49,339 bases of DNA from Micromonospora sp. ALFpr18c. Its GTDB lineage: Bacteria > Actinomycetota > Actinomycetes > Mycobacteriales > Micromonosporaceae. Below the pieces are notes generated by a model. The model was not told where the DNA came from, searched no databases, and saw only the letters and a list, made by a program, of their open reading frames with translations. The first letter of the stretch is position 1. Each line of letters starts with the position of its first letter. The stretch covers positions 1 through 49,339 of the forward strand of contig NZ_WBKR01000019.1 of assembly GCF_008868155.1 (NCBI RefSeq), read 5' to 3'. Position numbers and translations under genes: made by a program. This document shows positions 18,928-26,672 of the stretch, in pieces.

Positions 18928-19374
18928 ATGCTCAGCGATGACGACGCCGACCTGACCCTTCCACGGCACAGGCCGCATCGGTCGAGGCGCTTCCCCGGTG
19001 GTCGGAAGTGTGCGTGCCCCTCCTGCCGCACCGCCCGCAAGCCGAAGCGTGCGACCAGCGCGCCTGAGCGGCCGATCACCGGCATCAGCTCGTCGCCAGT
19101 CCCCCGGATGCCGCCACCCTTCGATCACCTCTGGAACGCCCCGACGCAGATCAATTGGACGCTGGCCGCCGAGCTGGTGACCCGCAGGCAGGAGATGACG
19201 CATGAGCAGCCTCAGCACTCGGGCCGCCCCACCTCTCAAGGGGCCGGCGCCGAACCGACCTCGGGTCACTCGGGACGAGCAGAAGCCGCACACCCCGCTT
19301 CGCCCTATGTGGTTCTGCCGGGTGGACGGTCAGCACTGGCCCTGCGCCGAGGCCAAGCTCCGGCTGAGGCTTGA
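18928..19374 (+). CDS. Small Cys-containing hypothetical protein
   Basis: The frame runs 148 codons. The first 90 residues look coding: an acidic start (MLSDDDADLTLPR), a basic Arg-rich patch, a CACPSC knuckle near 28-33, and PPPFDHLWNAPTQINW. After 19202 the frame overlaps the next gene, whose reading frame is the better-supported one, so the true C-terminus is uncertain; a frameshift or an internal end is possible. It resembles small basic proteins that accompany XRE/DUF397 clusters in Micromonospora, but I cannot name it. The Cys-x-Cys-x2-Cys arrangement may bind metal. Confidence 0.55.
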   Translation: MLSDDDADLTLPRHRPHRSRRFPGGRKCACPSCRTARKPKRATSAPERPITGISSSPVPRMPPPFDHLWNAPTQINWTLAAELVTRRQEMTHEQPQHSGRPTSQGAGAEPTSGHSGRAEAAHPASPYVVLPGGRSALALRRGQAPAEA

Positions 19375-19561
19375 GTTCGAGGACAACGCGCCCGGACTGT
19401 CCATCTACCTGGCGGGCATGTTCTACGAGGCGACCAAGGACTTGTACCACCTGAACCCTCACGATGGGCCGACCCCGCAGGCGCTGTACGAGCGCTTCGT
19501 TGCGTGGGGGCCATACCGGAAGTCCGCCGCCGAGCCCTCCGAGGGGGCCGACGACGCGTAG
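19202..19561 (+). CDS. Conserved actinobacterial small protein (WxCRxDGxxWPC type)
   Basis: This 119-aa protein has the core pattern MWFCRVDGQHWPCAEA, then LRLEFEDNAPGLSIYLAGMFYEA, DLYHLNP and LYERFVAWGPYR. The family is common next to XRE-DUF397 genes in Micromonosporaceae and is sometimes labelled flavin reductase; I see no flavin-binding motif to justify that name. AGGAG lies seven bases before the ATG at 19202. An internal ATG at 19310 would leave just the conserved core. It follows, and overlaps, the Cys-containing gene. Confidence 0.75.
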   Translation: MSSLSTRAAPPLKGPAPNRPRVTRDEQKPHTPLRPMWFCRVDGQHWPCAEAKLRLRLEFEDNAPGLSIYLAGMFYEATKDLYHLNPHDGPTPQALYERFVAWGPYRKSAAEPSEGADDA

Positions 19562-19691
19562 ATTCCGGCCGCCCCGATACGCCCGGCCTGGTCGCCTCCC
19601 GTGGAAAGCAGACGACCAGGCCGGGGTGAAGGTGCGCCACCGGCGCGGGGACCGCATCCCCGCAGGCAGTACACCGAAAGGAGATCGTCTC

Positions 19692-19937
19692 ATGACGATC
19701 AAGAATCCGCTCGACCTGTACGAGGTCGACACCACCGGCGTCAACCTCCGGAAGCTCTGCGGAGGCGGCATCACCAACACGATGGAGAGCTGCGTCGCCG
19801 CCGCCATCCTGCCCGGCAGCGAGGACGCCATCATCCTTGGCGACTCGAAGCTGGGTGCCGACTCGCCGACCCTGCGGTTCAGCCGCGGCGAGCTGGACAA
19901 CTTCTTCGCCGCGTACCAGGCCGGCGAAATCGTCTGA
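19692..19937 (+). CDS. DUF397-like small protein
   Basis: This 81-aa protein has a C-terminal half that matches the DUF397 pattern in order: ESCVAAAILPG (Cys34), then ILGDSKLG (DSK at 51-53) and LRFSRGELDNFFAAYQAGE. The N-terminal half (NPLDLYEVDTTGVNLRKLCGG) replaces the usual WRKSS start. AAAGGAGA lies 8 bases before the ATG. A strong hairpin follows its stop, so its mRNA may be much more abundant than the downstream genes. No XRE gene is directly paired with it; instead an unknown protein and a JmjC oxygenase follow. It may be a regulator of the XRE at 17762 or a substrate of the oxygenase (inference). Confidence 0.78.
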   Translation: MTIKNPLDLYEVDTTGVNLRKLCGGGITNTMESCVAAAILPGSEDAIILGDSKLGADSPTLRFSRGELDNFFAAYQAGEIV

Positions 19938-19944
19938 TCGACCA

Positions 19945-19975
19945 GGGCTGGCCGCGCACGATGCGCGGCCAGCCC
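19945..19975 (+). terminator. Strong hairpin after the DUF397-like gene
   Basis: The arms 19945-19958 and 19962-19975 are perfect 14-bp complements with a 3-base loop, followed by gccttta. It lies 8 bases past the stop and 17 bases before the next start, so it could be a full or partial terminator between the small protein and the oxygenase operon. Confidence 0.8.
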
Positions 19976-19992
19976 GCCTTTAGGGGGGAACA

Positions 19993-20442
19993 ATGGCGCT
20001 GGTGACGCATCACTGGCACGCTTACGAGCCGTGGATTGGTCCACACCAGTTCTTCGGGCGGGAGCATGACCCGGAGCGGCGGCCCGGTCCAACTCCTGGC
20101 GACCTCGGAACGGCTGCGTTCATCCGCGCATCGACGCCGCCGCTGGAGAACGGCCACTACCTGCTGCGACGCGAGACAACACGGGAGCGGACGTGGACCG
20201 ACGTACAGGGCGCGCTCGACTGGCTTACTAGCACCTACGCCCAACAGCCACCCGACGCCACGCTCAGCTACGTAGACCCGGCGGCACGACTGGAGCACTC
20301 CCGGACAGGTCTAGAGGGCGGCAGCGACGCCATCTGGCACTACACCGTGAGCCTGAGCGCCAACCGGGTTGTCGTGTACGCGGTCATCTGTTGCCCGCAC
20401 CGCCACCACACCAGGACGCCTTGCCCCCTCCCGCCGAACTGA
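19993..20442 (+). CDS. Hypothetical protein, unrecognised
   Basis: This 149-aa protein has a good SD (AGGGGGGA, with the ATG 4 bases on). Visible features are an N-terminal aromatic/His-rich segment (HHWHAYEPWIGPHQF), a central RRETTRERTWTDVQGALDWL helix-like stretch, and a C-terminal strand pair (WHYTVSLSANRVVVYAVICC) followed by a Cys/His-rich tail CCPHRHHTRTPCPLPP that may bind metal. It is not a family I know. It lies between the DUF397-like gene and the JmjC oxygenase, 22 bases before the latter, and is probably co-transcribed with it. Confidence 0.7.
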   Translation: MALVTHHWHAYEPWIGPHQFFGREHDPERRPGPTPGDLGTAAFIRASTPPLENGHYLLRRETTRERTWTDVQGALDWLTSTYAQQPPDATLSYVDPAARLEHSRTGLEGGSDAIWHYTVSLSANRVVVYAVICCPHRHHTRTPCPLPPN

Positions 20443-20464
20443 CCTTCGACACTGGGAGAAGCAC

Positions 20465-21370
20465 ATGTCCCTCGAAATGATTCTCGGCCCCGAGGCTGCC
20501 AACGCCATTCCCGGCGAATGGCCCGAGCACCCGTACACACTGAGGCTCCCGAGCGGCAGCCCACTCGGGCGGGTGGTCAACGCGCAGACGATCCGAGGTT
20601 TCCTCGACGCCGGCTGCGCACCGAGCAACTACGTGAACGTGTTCCACAAGGGCGAAGGGCTGCACCCGGCCCGCTTCACCGCCGACGATCGGGTTGCGCC
20701 AGCCTCCGTACAGCTCTTGCTCGACCAGGGCTGCACCATCCAGCTCCGCGAGCTGAATCGCTGGTTCCCGCCCTTGAGCGCAATCTGTGCGAGCATCCAG
20801 GCAGAGACCGGCTATCCGGGGTACGTCACGGCTTTCATCACCCCGCCCAGCAAGCAGGGTCTTGACTACCACTGGGACCAGTACCTCGGGATCGTGGTGC
20901 AACTCCAGGGGACGAAGACGTGGGAGCTGTTCAATCCCAAGGTCGACGCGCCCTACCGCGACCACTCCATGTCGACGAACCTGTGGCAGGACGACTGGGT
21001 CAAGCAGTGGCAGGAGGACGGCCCGTACCAGACGGTCGAGCTGACCCCCGGCGACATCCTCATGCTGCCGCGAGGCTGGGTGCACAACCCGCACTCGCGC
21101 AACTCCGTCGAGACTAGCGTGCACCTGACCTTCGTACTGAAGGAGCGCGTACCGCTGTGGATGGCCGAGCGACTGATTAGCAGTGCAATCAACGATCCCC
21201 GGTTCCGCACCGTCATTCCGCCATCAGAGCTTGGCCCCGACCGGATGCCGGCAACCGTCGAGGACACGCGTTCGCTGATGATCGACTACCTCGCCGGCCT
21301 GAACGTCGAGGAGATGTCGGGGGCGCTGCGGCGCGCTGCTCAGCAGGAAACCAGCCACGCCACGCTGTGA
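20465..21370 (+). CDS. JmjC / cupin-4 Fe(II) oxygenase
   Basis: This 301-aa protein has a JmjC-type double-stranded beta-helix core. The facial-triad ligands are His136 and Asp138 (HWDQ) and a distal His207 (PRGWVH), matching the HxD...H arrangement of 2-oxoglutarate-dependent oxygenases such as the ribosomal oxygenases RoxA/NO66 (established for the family). Known relatives hydroxylate Arg or His in ribosomal proteins, while others act on peptides. The C-terminal helical part (about 225-301) resembles the dimerisation/winged-helix region but lacks a clear match. GGAGAA is 4 bases from the ATG. Its substrate here is unknown; the adjacent DUF397-like protein is a candidate. Confidence 0.85.
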   Translation: MSLEMILGPEAANAIPGEWPEHPYTLRLPSGSPLGRVVNAQTIRGFLDAGCAPSNYVNVFHKGEGLHPARFTADDRVAPASVQLLLDQGCTIQLRELNRWFPPLSAICASIQAETGYPGYVTAFITPPSKQGLDYHWDQYLGIVVQLQGTKTWELFNPKVDAPYRDHSMSTNLWQDDWVKQWQEDGPYQTVELTPGDILMLPRGWVHNPHSRNSVETSVHLTFVLKERVPLWMAERLISSAINDPRFRTVIPPSELGPDRMPATVEDTRSLMIDYLAGLNVEEMSGALRRAAQQETSHATL

Positions 21371-21377
21371 CTACCGC

Positions 21378-21413
21378 GCAAGGCCCCCGGCGCCGACTGG
21401 CTGGGGGCCTTGC
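21378..21413 (+). terminator. Terminator of the oxygenase gene
   Basis: gcaaggccccc (21378-21388) pairs perfectly with gggggccttgc (21403-21413), 8 bases past the stop. Confidence 0.85.
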
Positions 21414-21420
21414 CGCGTCT

Positions 21421-21546
21421 CTACACTTCCAGCTTCTTCCACCTCGGCACCGGCACGATCCGACCGGGCGCGAACTTCTCTCCCGGCATGACGACGATGT
21501 GGGTCACGAGCGCCAGCAGGGCCTCACGCCTTCCAGCAGGAGTGAA
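21421..21546 (-). pseudogene. Remnant of a C-terminal coding region
   Basis: Read on the minus strand, a frame ending in TAG at 21421-21423 runs back about 40 codons to a TGA near 21558. It has G/C-rich third positions and a natural-looking ending (AGRREALLALVTHIVV, then RIVPVPRWKKLEV). It lacks a start and the rest of the protein. The ending is reminiscent of the C-terminus of serine recombinases, but that is weak. The remainder of 21414-21744 (331 bases) shows no other gene; it must hold the promoter of the lysozyme-like gene. Confidence 0.4.
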
Positions 21547-21744
21547 CGGCCCGAGTCAATCGCTCCCGCCGAGCCCGGTCCGGTGACGCGGGAGACAGGG
21601 CGGCTGCGGCAGGTGAGATCGGCGCGGAAGCGGGAAGGTCCCGATCGGTACGCGCCGGCAGAGCCGACCCCGATCCGGTCGGACGACCCGGATGACACCA
21701 ACGGCGACGTACGCTTGTCGAACTGTGTCGACCAGGGGGTGTGG

Positions 21745-22596
21745 GTGCGAACTCGGACAGCCGTGGCAGGCGGAGTGGCGCTCATCCTCATCGCCGTGAT
21801 CGGAATCTGGCTCGTCGTGCGGCAGGCCGGCGACCGTCTCCAGTTGCCCCTGGCGCGCAAGTGCACCGTCCAGGCCGACGGCCGGGTGGCGTTGGACGCC
21901 GACCAGATGGCCAACGCGGCGACCATCGCGGCGATCGGGGCGCAGCGCGGCATGCCCGAGCGGGCCGTCGTGGTCGCACTGGCCACCGCGTACCAGGAGT
22001 CGGGGCTGCGCAACCTCGCCGACGGCGACCGCGACTCGGTCGGACTGTTCCAGCAGCGGCCGAGTCAGGGGTGGGGCACCGAGGCGCAGATCCGCGACCC
22101 GCGGTACGCGGCGAAACGCTTCTACGCGGCGCTGAAGAAGGTGCGCGGCTGGGAGGAGATGCGGGTCACCGACGCCGCCCAGCGGGTGCAGCGCTCGGCG
22201 TTCCCCGAGGCGTACCAGAAGTGGGCCGACGAGTCCGAGGTGCTCAGCAGGGCGCTGCTGGGCGAGGCCACCAGCGCCGTCGCCTGCACCGTGGGGCGTA
22301 CCCCGGTGATGCGTGGCGCGGCCGCGGCCGCGCAGCTGACCCGCAACCTGAAGTTGGACTGGGGGTTGTCGGGCGCCGACCCGGGCGACCAGATCGGCCT
22401 GACGGTGCCCGCGGCCGACCAGCGTGACGGCTGGCGGTACGCGCACTGGCTGGTCTCGCACGCCCAGGACCACGGCGTGAAGTGGGTCCGTTTCGGCGAC
22501 CTGGAGTGGACCGCCCGGGACGGCACCTGGGGGCCGGTCGACGGCGAGCGGGGCCCGGTCGGGCAGGTGCTGGCGGAGGTCTTCGCCGAGGGGTGA
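21745..22596 (+). CDS. Membrane-anchored lysozyme-like protein
   Basis: This 283-aa protein has an N-terminal signal-anchor (about 3-25, AVAGGVALILIAVIGIWLVV). A lysozyme-like fold (about 45-170) follows: ATAYQESGLRNL with a candidate catalytic Glu in QES, DSVGLFQQRPSQGWG and AAQRVQRSAFPEAY. This pattern is widespread in actinobacterial cell-wall proteins of unknown substrate. The C-terminal part (about 200-283) resembles an ARB_07466-type domain. The start GTG at 21745 has GGGGG five bases upstream; a GTG two codons earlier is possible. It is likely to act on peptidoglycan outside the membrane (inference). Confidence 0.78.
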   Translation: MRTRTAVAGGVALILIAVIGIWLVVRQAGDRLQLPLARKCTVQADGRVALDADQMANAATIAAIGAQRGMPERAVVVALATAYQESGLRNLADGDRDSVGLFQQRPSQGWGTEAQIRDPRYAAKRFYAALKKVRGWEEMRVTDAAQRVQRSAFPEAYQKWADESEVLSRALLGEATSAVACTVGRTPVMRGAAAAAQLTRNLKLDWGLSGADPGDQIGLTVPAADQRDGWRYAHWLVSHAQDHGVKWVRFGDLEWTARDGTWGPVDGERGPVGQVLAEVFAEG

Positions 22597-22682
22597 GGCG
22601 CCCGGATCTCGCATGTAACCGGCAGTCACCGCACAATCGGGCATTACACCGCAGGACGCCCAATTGATCAGGACCTCGTTTG

Positions 22683-23324
22683 TCAGCCGCGACCGGCGAG
22701 CCGGCGGCGGGCCTTCTCCCGGATCCGCTCCGGCAGGTCCTCCGCGTCGAGCAGCCGGGGCAGCAACTCCGGCTCCAGGGTGGTCGCCCGGAACACCTCG
22801 CCGATGGTGACCCCGTGCGCGGGACGCTCCACCACCTCGACCGGGTCGCCGGCGCCCACCTCACCCTCGCGCAGCACCCGCAGGTACGCCCCCGGGCTGG
22901 CGCGGACCGTGAAGCGCCGGATCAGGTCCGGCACCCCCCAGAAGCCGGCGAACGTCGTGCACGGGGTGCGCGGAATCGTCACCTGGAGCAGTGCCGTGCC
23001 GACCGCCCACTGCTCGCCGATGACCGCCCCGGTCACGTCCACCGCGTAGGTGGTCAGGTTCTCGCCGAAGCCCCCCGAACGGATCGTCCGGCCGATCTCG
23101 GCCGACCACCACGCGGCGTCCTCCTCGGCGTACGCGTAGACGGCCTGGTCCGCCCCACCGTGCACGGGCCGCTCGCCGATGAAGTCGCCGGCGAGGCCCT
23201 CGACGAGCACCGGCACCGGCCCGTCGACCGGCCGCTTGTCGATGCCGGTACGACCGCTCGCGTCGCCGGCCCACTCCGCCTCGGTCACGATCCCGAGGTT
23301 CACCGCTGCCACCCTGCCCGTCAT
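22683..23324 (-). CDS. MOSC-domain protein
   Basis: This 213-aa protein is YiiM-like. It has a MOSC fold with the GGADQAVYAY and GGFGENLTT segments and the conserved cysteine at Cys122 (RTPCTTF) that in the family holds sulfur or coordinates molybdopterin. YiiM-type proteins reduce N-hydroxylated bases and similar compounds; the substrate here is unproven. It lies 28 bases beyond the stop of the ABC permease gene on the same strand and is convergent with the lysozyme-like gene. Confidence 0.88.
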   Translation of the reverse strand: MTGRVAAVNLGIVTEAEWAGDASGRTGIDKRPVDGPVPVLVEGLAGDFIGERPVHGGADQAVYAYAEEDAAWWSAEIGRTIRSGGFGENLTTYAVDVTGAVIGEQWAVGTALLQVTIPRTPCTTFAGFWGVPDLIRRFTVRASPGAYLRVLREGEVGAGDPVEVVERPAHGVTIGEVFRATTLEPELLPRLLDAEDLPERIREKARRRLAGRG

Positions 23325-23352
23325 GACGGTCAGCCTAACGGCGGGGCAGCAC

Positions 23353-24183
23353 TCAGCCCTTGACTGCGCCGGCGACGAGGCCGGAGACCATCCGTCGCTG
23401 CACCAGCAGGAAGAAGATGATGACCGGCAGCGTGAACAGGGTGGAGGCGGCCATGACCGGTCCCCAGTTGGTGTCGTCGCGGCCGAAGAAGAAGGTCATC
23501 GCCACCGGCAGCGTGTAGCGACCCTGGTCGTTGATGAACGTCAACGCGAAGATCAGCTCGTTCCACGCGGTGATGAAGGAGAAGATGCTGGTGGCGACCA
23601 GGCCGGGCGCGACCAGCGGGAACAGCACCCGCCGGAACGTCTGGGCCCGGCTGGCGCCGTCGATCGCCGCCGCCTCCTCCAACTCCTTGGGCACCGCGGC
23701 GACGAAGCCGCGCAGCATCCAGACCGCGAACGGCAGCGAGAAGCCGAGGTACGTGAGGATCAGGCTGGGCAGGGTGTTGTAGAGCCCCAGCCGCTGGATC
23801 ATCAGGAACAGTGGGATGACAAGCGCCTCCAGCGGAATCATCTGCACCACGAGCAGCATGATCAGGAAGCTGGTCCGCAGCCTGAAGCGGAACCGGGCCA
23901 CCGCCGTCGCCGCGAGCAGGGCGACCAGGCCGCTGAGCACCACCGTCGAGATCGCGACGATCGCGCTGTTGAGGAAGAAGTCGAGGAAGCTCACACCCGG
24001 GATCAGGTTGCCGGTCAGGATCTCCCGGTAGTGCGCCAACGTCGGGTGGGCCGGCACCGGCTGCGGGGTCGACGAGAAGATCTCGCTGCTCGGCTTCAGC
24101 GAGGTGGAGATCATCCAGTAGACCGGGAACGCCGCGAAGAGCGCGACCAGCAGCCCGGCGACGTTGAGGGCGACCTTCTTCAC
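23353..24183 (-). CDS. Sugar ABC transporter permease (MalG-like)
   Basis: This inner-membrane permease is 276 aa with six hydrophobic segments. The EAA loop reads EEAAAIDGASRAQTFRRVLFPL, near residues 165-190. It forms the translocation pore with the other permease. It starts with GTG overlapping the stop of that gene (GTGA). The family is carbohydrate uptake type 1. Confidence 0.93.
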   Translation of the reverse strand: MKKVALNVAGLLVALFAAFPVYWMISTSLKPSSEIFSSTPQPVPAHPTLAHYREILTGNLIPGVSFLDFFLNSAIVAISTVVLSGLVALLAATAVARFRFRLRTSFLIMLLVVQMIPLEALVIPLFLMIQRLGLYNTLPSLILTYLGFSLPFAVWMLRGFVAAVPKELEEAAAIDGASRAQTFRRVLFPLVAPGLVATSIFSFITAWNELIFALTFINDQGRYTLPVAMTFFFGRDDTNWGPVMAASTLFTLPVIIFFLLVQRRMVSGLVAGAVKG

Positions 24184-25166
24184 GACTCGTCCTCCTGCCT
24201 GAGCACCATCCGTACGTAGAAGCCGGTCACCACGAGCAGGATCAGCGTGAGGATCACCGCGATGGCCGCGCCGAGCCCGTACTTCGGCGGCGGCGAGAAG
24301 GCTTCGGCGTACGAGTAGATGGAGAGCATGAACGTGGGCCGGTCCTGGGTGCCGCCGGCCAGCACGAACTGCTGGGTGAAGACCTTGAAGTCCCAGATCG
24401 TGGAGAGCACGATCAGGATCCCGAAGACCGGGCGCAACAGCGGGAACGTGATCTTCCAGAAGACCCGCCACGGGCTGGCGCCGTCCACCCGGGCCGCCTC
24501 GTGCAACTCACTCGGCACGCTCTTCAGGCCGGCGAGCACGCTCACCGCGATGAACGGGAACGAGTGCCACACCACCACCAGGGTGAGGATGGCGAAGAAC
24601 AGCAGCGGCGAGTTGAACCAGCCGTAACCCGTCCAGTCGCTACGACCGAACAGGGCGTTGGACAGCCCGTCCGGCAGCGCGTTGAACAGCCACGTGACCA
24701 GGCCGCTCGTGTCGTCGAAAATCCACTTCCAGACGATCGTGCCGGTCAGCGCCGGGGTGGCCCAGGCGAGCATCACGCAACTGGCCACGAAGGTCGCCAT
24801 CTTGCGACCGAGCCGGTTCAGCAGCAGCCCGACGAGGGTGCCGAGGACCATGGTGAGCAGCACGTTGGCCGCGGCGAACAGGACCGTGTTGCGCAGCACG
24901 GTCAGGAAGAACGGGTCGGAGAGGATGTCGGCGTAGTTGCCGAGCCCCACCCACGGCCACTCCCGGTCGCCGCGCAACTGCCGGACGCTGTTGAGGCGGT
25001 AGAAGGACATCGTCACCACCTGGCCGAGCGGCCAGAGCAGCAACACCCCGATGATCACCAGTGCGGGCAGGAGCAGCAGGTAGGGCAGGCGGTCCACCCG
25101 GCGACGCCGCCGCGCGGGGGTCTCCCGCGCGGCGGCGTTCTCCGGCACCTCGGTCAGCGTGGTCAC
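24180..25166 (-). CDS. Sugar ABC transporter permease (MalF-like)
   Basis: This 328-aa membrane protein has an N-terminal basic stretch (PARRRRRVDRLPYL), six membrane segments and the EAA motif HEAARVDGASPWRVFWKITFPLL near residues 225-250. It pairs with the downstream permease. Its GTG at 25166 overlaps the binding-protein stop as GTGA. No ATPase gene lies in the operon, so a shared MsiK-type ATPase elsewhere in the genome probably energises it. Confidence 0.93.
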   Translation of the reverse strand: MTTLTEVPENAAARETPARRRRRVDRLPYLLLLPALVIIGVLLLWPLGQVVTMSFYRLNSVRQLRGDREWPWVGLGNYADILSDPFFLTVLRNTVLFAAANVLLTMVLGTLVGLLLNRLGRKMATFVASCVMLAWATPALTGTIVWKWIFDDTSGLVTWLFNALPDGLSNALFGRSDWTGYGWFNSPLLFFAILTLVVVWHSFPFIAVSVLAGLKSVPSELHEAARVDGASPWRVFWKITFPLLRPVFGILIVLSTIWDFKVFTQQFVLAGGTQDRPTFMLSIYSYAEAFSPPPKYGLGAAIAVILTLILLVVTGFYVRMVLRQEDES

Positions 25167-26449
25167 TTGGCGTTGAGGATGCTTTCCATCTCGGCGGCCG
25201 CGTCGGCGGTGGCCTTCTCGACCGTCTTCTGACCCTTCATGACCGAGCTGTTCATCGCCTGGGTCACCGTCTTCGTCCGGCTGACCTCCACCCACTTCGG
25301 GGTGAGCGGCGTGAGCTTGGTGTTCTGCATGGTGGTGGCGAACGCCGCCATCACCTTGTCGTTGGCGTACGTGTCACCGGCGACCAGATCCTGGTAGACC
25401 GGGAAGAAGCCGAGGCTGCTCGCGAAGCTCTGCGAGTTCTTCTTGTTCAGCAGCACGGTCAGGTAGTCCCAGGCCAGGTCCTGACGCTCGCTGTCCTTCC
25501 AGATCGCCACGTCCGAGCCGCCCGCGAAACCGGGCGCGGCCTTGCCGTCCGGGCCGGGGATCGGGAACGTGCCCCAGACCTTCTCGATCTCGGGGTTGTC
25601 CTTCTTGATGGCACCCTGCTGCCAGCTGCCGGCGAACGCCATCGCGGCCTTGCCGGTGGCGAACTGCGTGCGCGCGTCGATCTCGTTCCACCCGGCGGCG
25701 GCCGGCGGGGCCACCTTGTGCACGGTCACCAGGTCGGTCCAGTACTTGACGGCCCGCTGCGCCTCCGGCGTCGTGTAGCCGGACTTCCAGGTGCCGCCCT
25801 GGTTGCTGGCGATCTCGCCGCCGGCGCCCCAGAGGAAGGAGTAGAAGGGCAGCTCGGAGTTGCCCGGCAGCGCGATGCCGTAGGTGCCCGGCTTCTTCGC
25901 CTGCACGGTCTTGGCCGCGGTCACCAGCTCGTCCCACGTCTTCGGCGGCTGCACGCCGGCCTCGGCGAACCAGTCGGTGCGGTAGTAGATGGCCCGCACG
26001 CCCGCGTACCACGGCACGCCGTACTGCTTGCCGTCGAGCTGCGCGTTGCGCACCAGGTCGGGCAGCAGATCCTTGCTGTCGGCCCAGCCGCCCATCCGCC
26101 CGCTCACGTCGGCGAGCGCCTCCTGGGCCGCCCAGCCCTGGGTCTCGGTGTTGCCCAGCTCGGTGATGTCCGGCCCCTCGCCCCCGGCGAGCGCGGCCTG
26201 GAACTTCTTGGGCGCCTCGAGCCAGGGAATGTACTGCACCACCACGTCGGTGTCGGGGTGCTTCTGGCGGAACTCGGTTTCGACCCCGTCGAGGAAGGCG
26301 TTCTGCGCCTCGCCGCCCTCGCCCATCATCCAGACCGTGAGCTTGCTGTCGTCGGCAGCCTCGTCACCGGAGCCCCCGCAACCGGTCAGCACCATCGCGG
26401 CCGAGGCCACCATGGCGGTGACCGGGGCCAGCCGCTTCCACCTGTTCAC
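25163..26449 (-). CDS. Extracellular sugar-binding lipoprotein
   Basis: This 428-aa protein is a family 1 solute-binding protein. The signal peptide ends in a lipobox (VLTGC, Cys24), so it is tethered outside the membrane and feeds the two permeases. It has typical binding-protein segments, such as GPDITELGNT, YGVPWYAGVRAIYYRTDWF and FAGSWQQGAI. The carbohydrate is unknown; oligosaccharides such as chitobiose or cellobiose derivatives are possible. The gene starts the operon; its promoter must lie in 26450-26600, where an AT-richer patch at 26485-26520 (gtacgaagaattcctttac) stands out. Confidence 0.92.
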   Translation of the reverse strand: MNRWKRLAPVTAMVASAAMVLTGCGGSGDEAADDSKLTVWMMGEGGEAQNAFLDGVETEFRQKHPDTDVVVQYIPWLEAPKKFQAALAGGEGPDITELGNTETQGWAAQEALADVSGRMGGWADSKDLLPDLVRNAQLDGKQYGVPWYAGVRAIYYRTDWFAEAGVQPPKTWDELVTAAKTVQAKKPGTYGIALPGNSELPFYSFLWGAGGEIASNQGGTWKSGYTTPEAQRAVKYWTDLVTVHKVAPPAAAGWNEIDARTQFATGKAAMAFAGSWQQGAIKKDNPEIEKVWGTFPIPGPDGKAAPGFAGGSDVAIWKDSERQDLAWDYLTVLLNKKNSQSFASSLGFFPVYQDLVAGDTYANDKVMAAFATTMQNTKLTPLTPKWVEVSRTKTVTQAMNSSVMKGQKTVEKATADAAAEMESILNAK

Positions 26450-26604
26450 GCCACTTCTCCCCTCGCGCCGCCTGGAACTAACCTTCTCCGCCGCACCTTA
26501 GTACGAAGAATTCCTTTACGACAGTGGGAGGTGTCGCGACCGTACCGCAGCAGCCCGAGCGGTGACGCCGCGACATCGGGCCGAAGTCGGGCACTCCAGC
26601 ACGA

Positions 26605-26636
26605 AAAAGCGCCCGGCCGATGGCCGGACGCTCTTT
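26605..26636 (-). terminator. Terminator of GlsB copy 1
   Basis: agcgcccggcc and ggccggacgct form the stem with one mismatch and a 3-base loop. On the minus strand it is followed by a run of five T. It lies 37 bases past the stop. Confidence 0.85.
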
Positions 26637-26672
26637 CCATGCAGTGCGATGCAACCAGGTGATACCGGGTTG

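Noticed and set aside
19692..19937. DUF397-like protein considered as a classical RiPP precursor
   Set aside because: The whole sequence fits a folded DUF397 domain; there is no leader/core boundary and no typical RiPP enzyme other than the oxygenase nearby. A modified-regulator model is kept instead.
26450..26600. DasR (dre) operator in front of the sugar ABC operon
   Set aside because: No match to the dre palindrome could be found in the upstream region.
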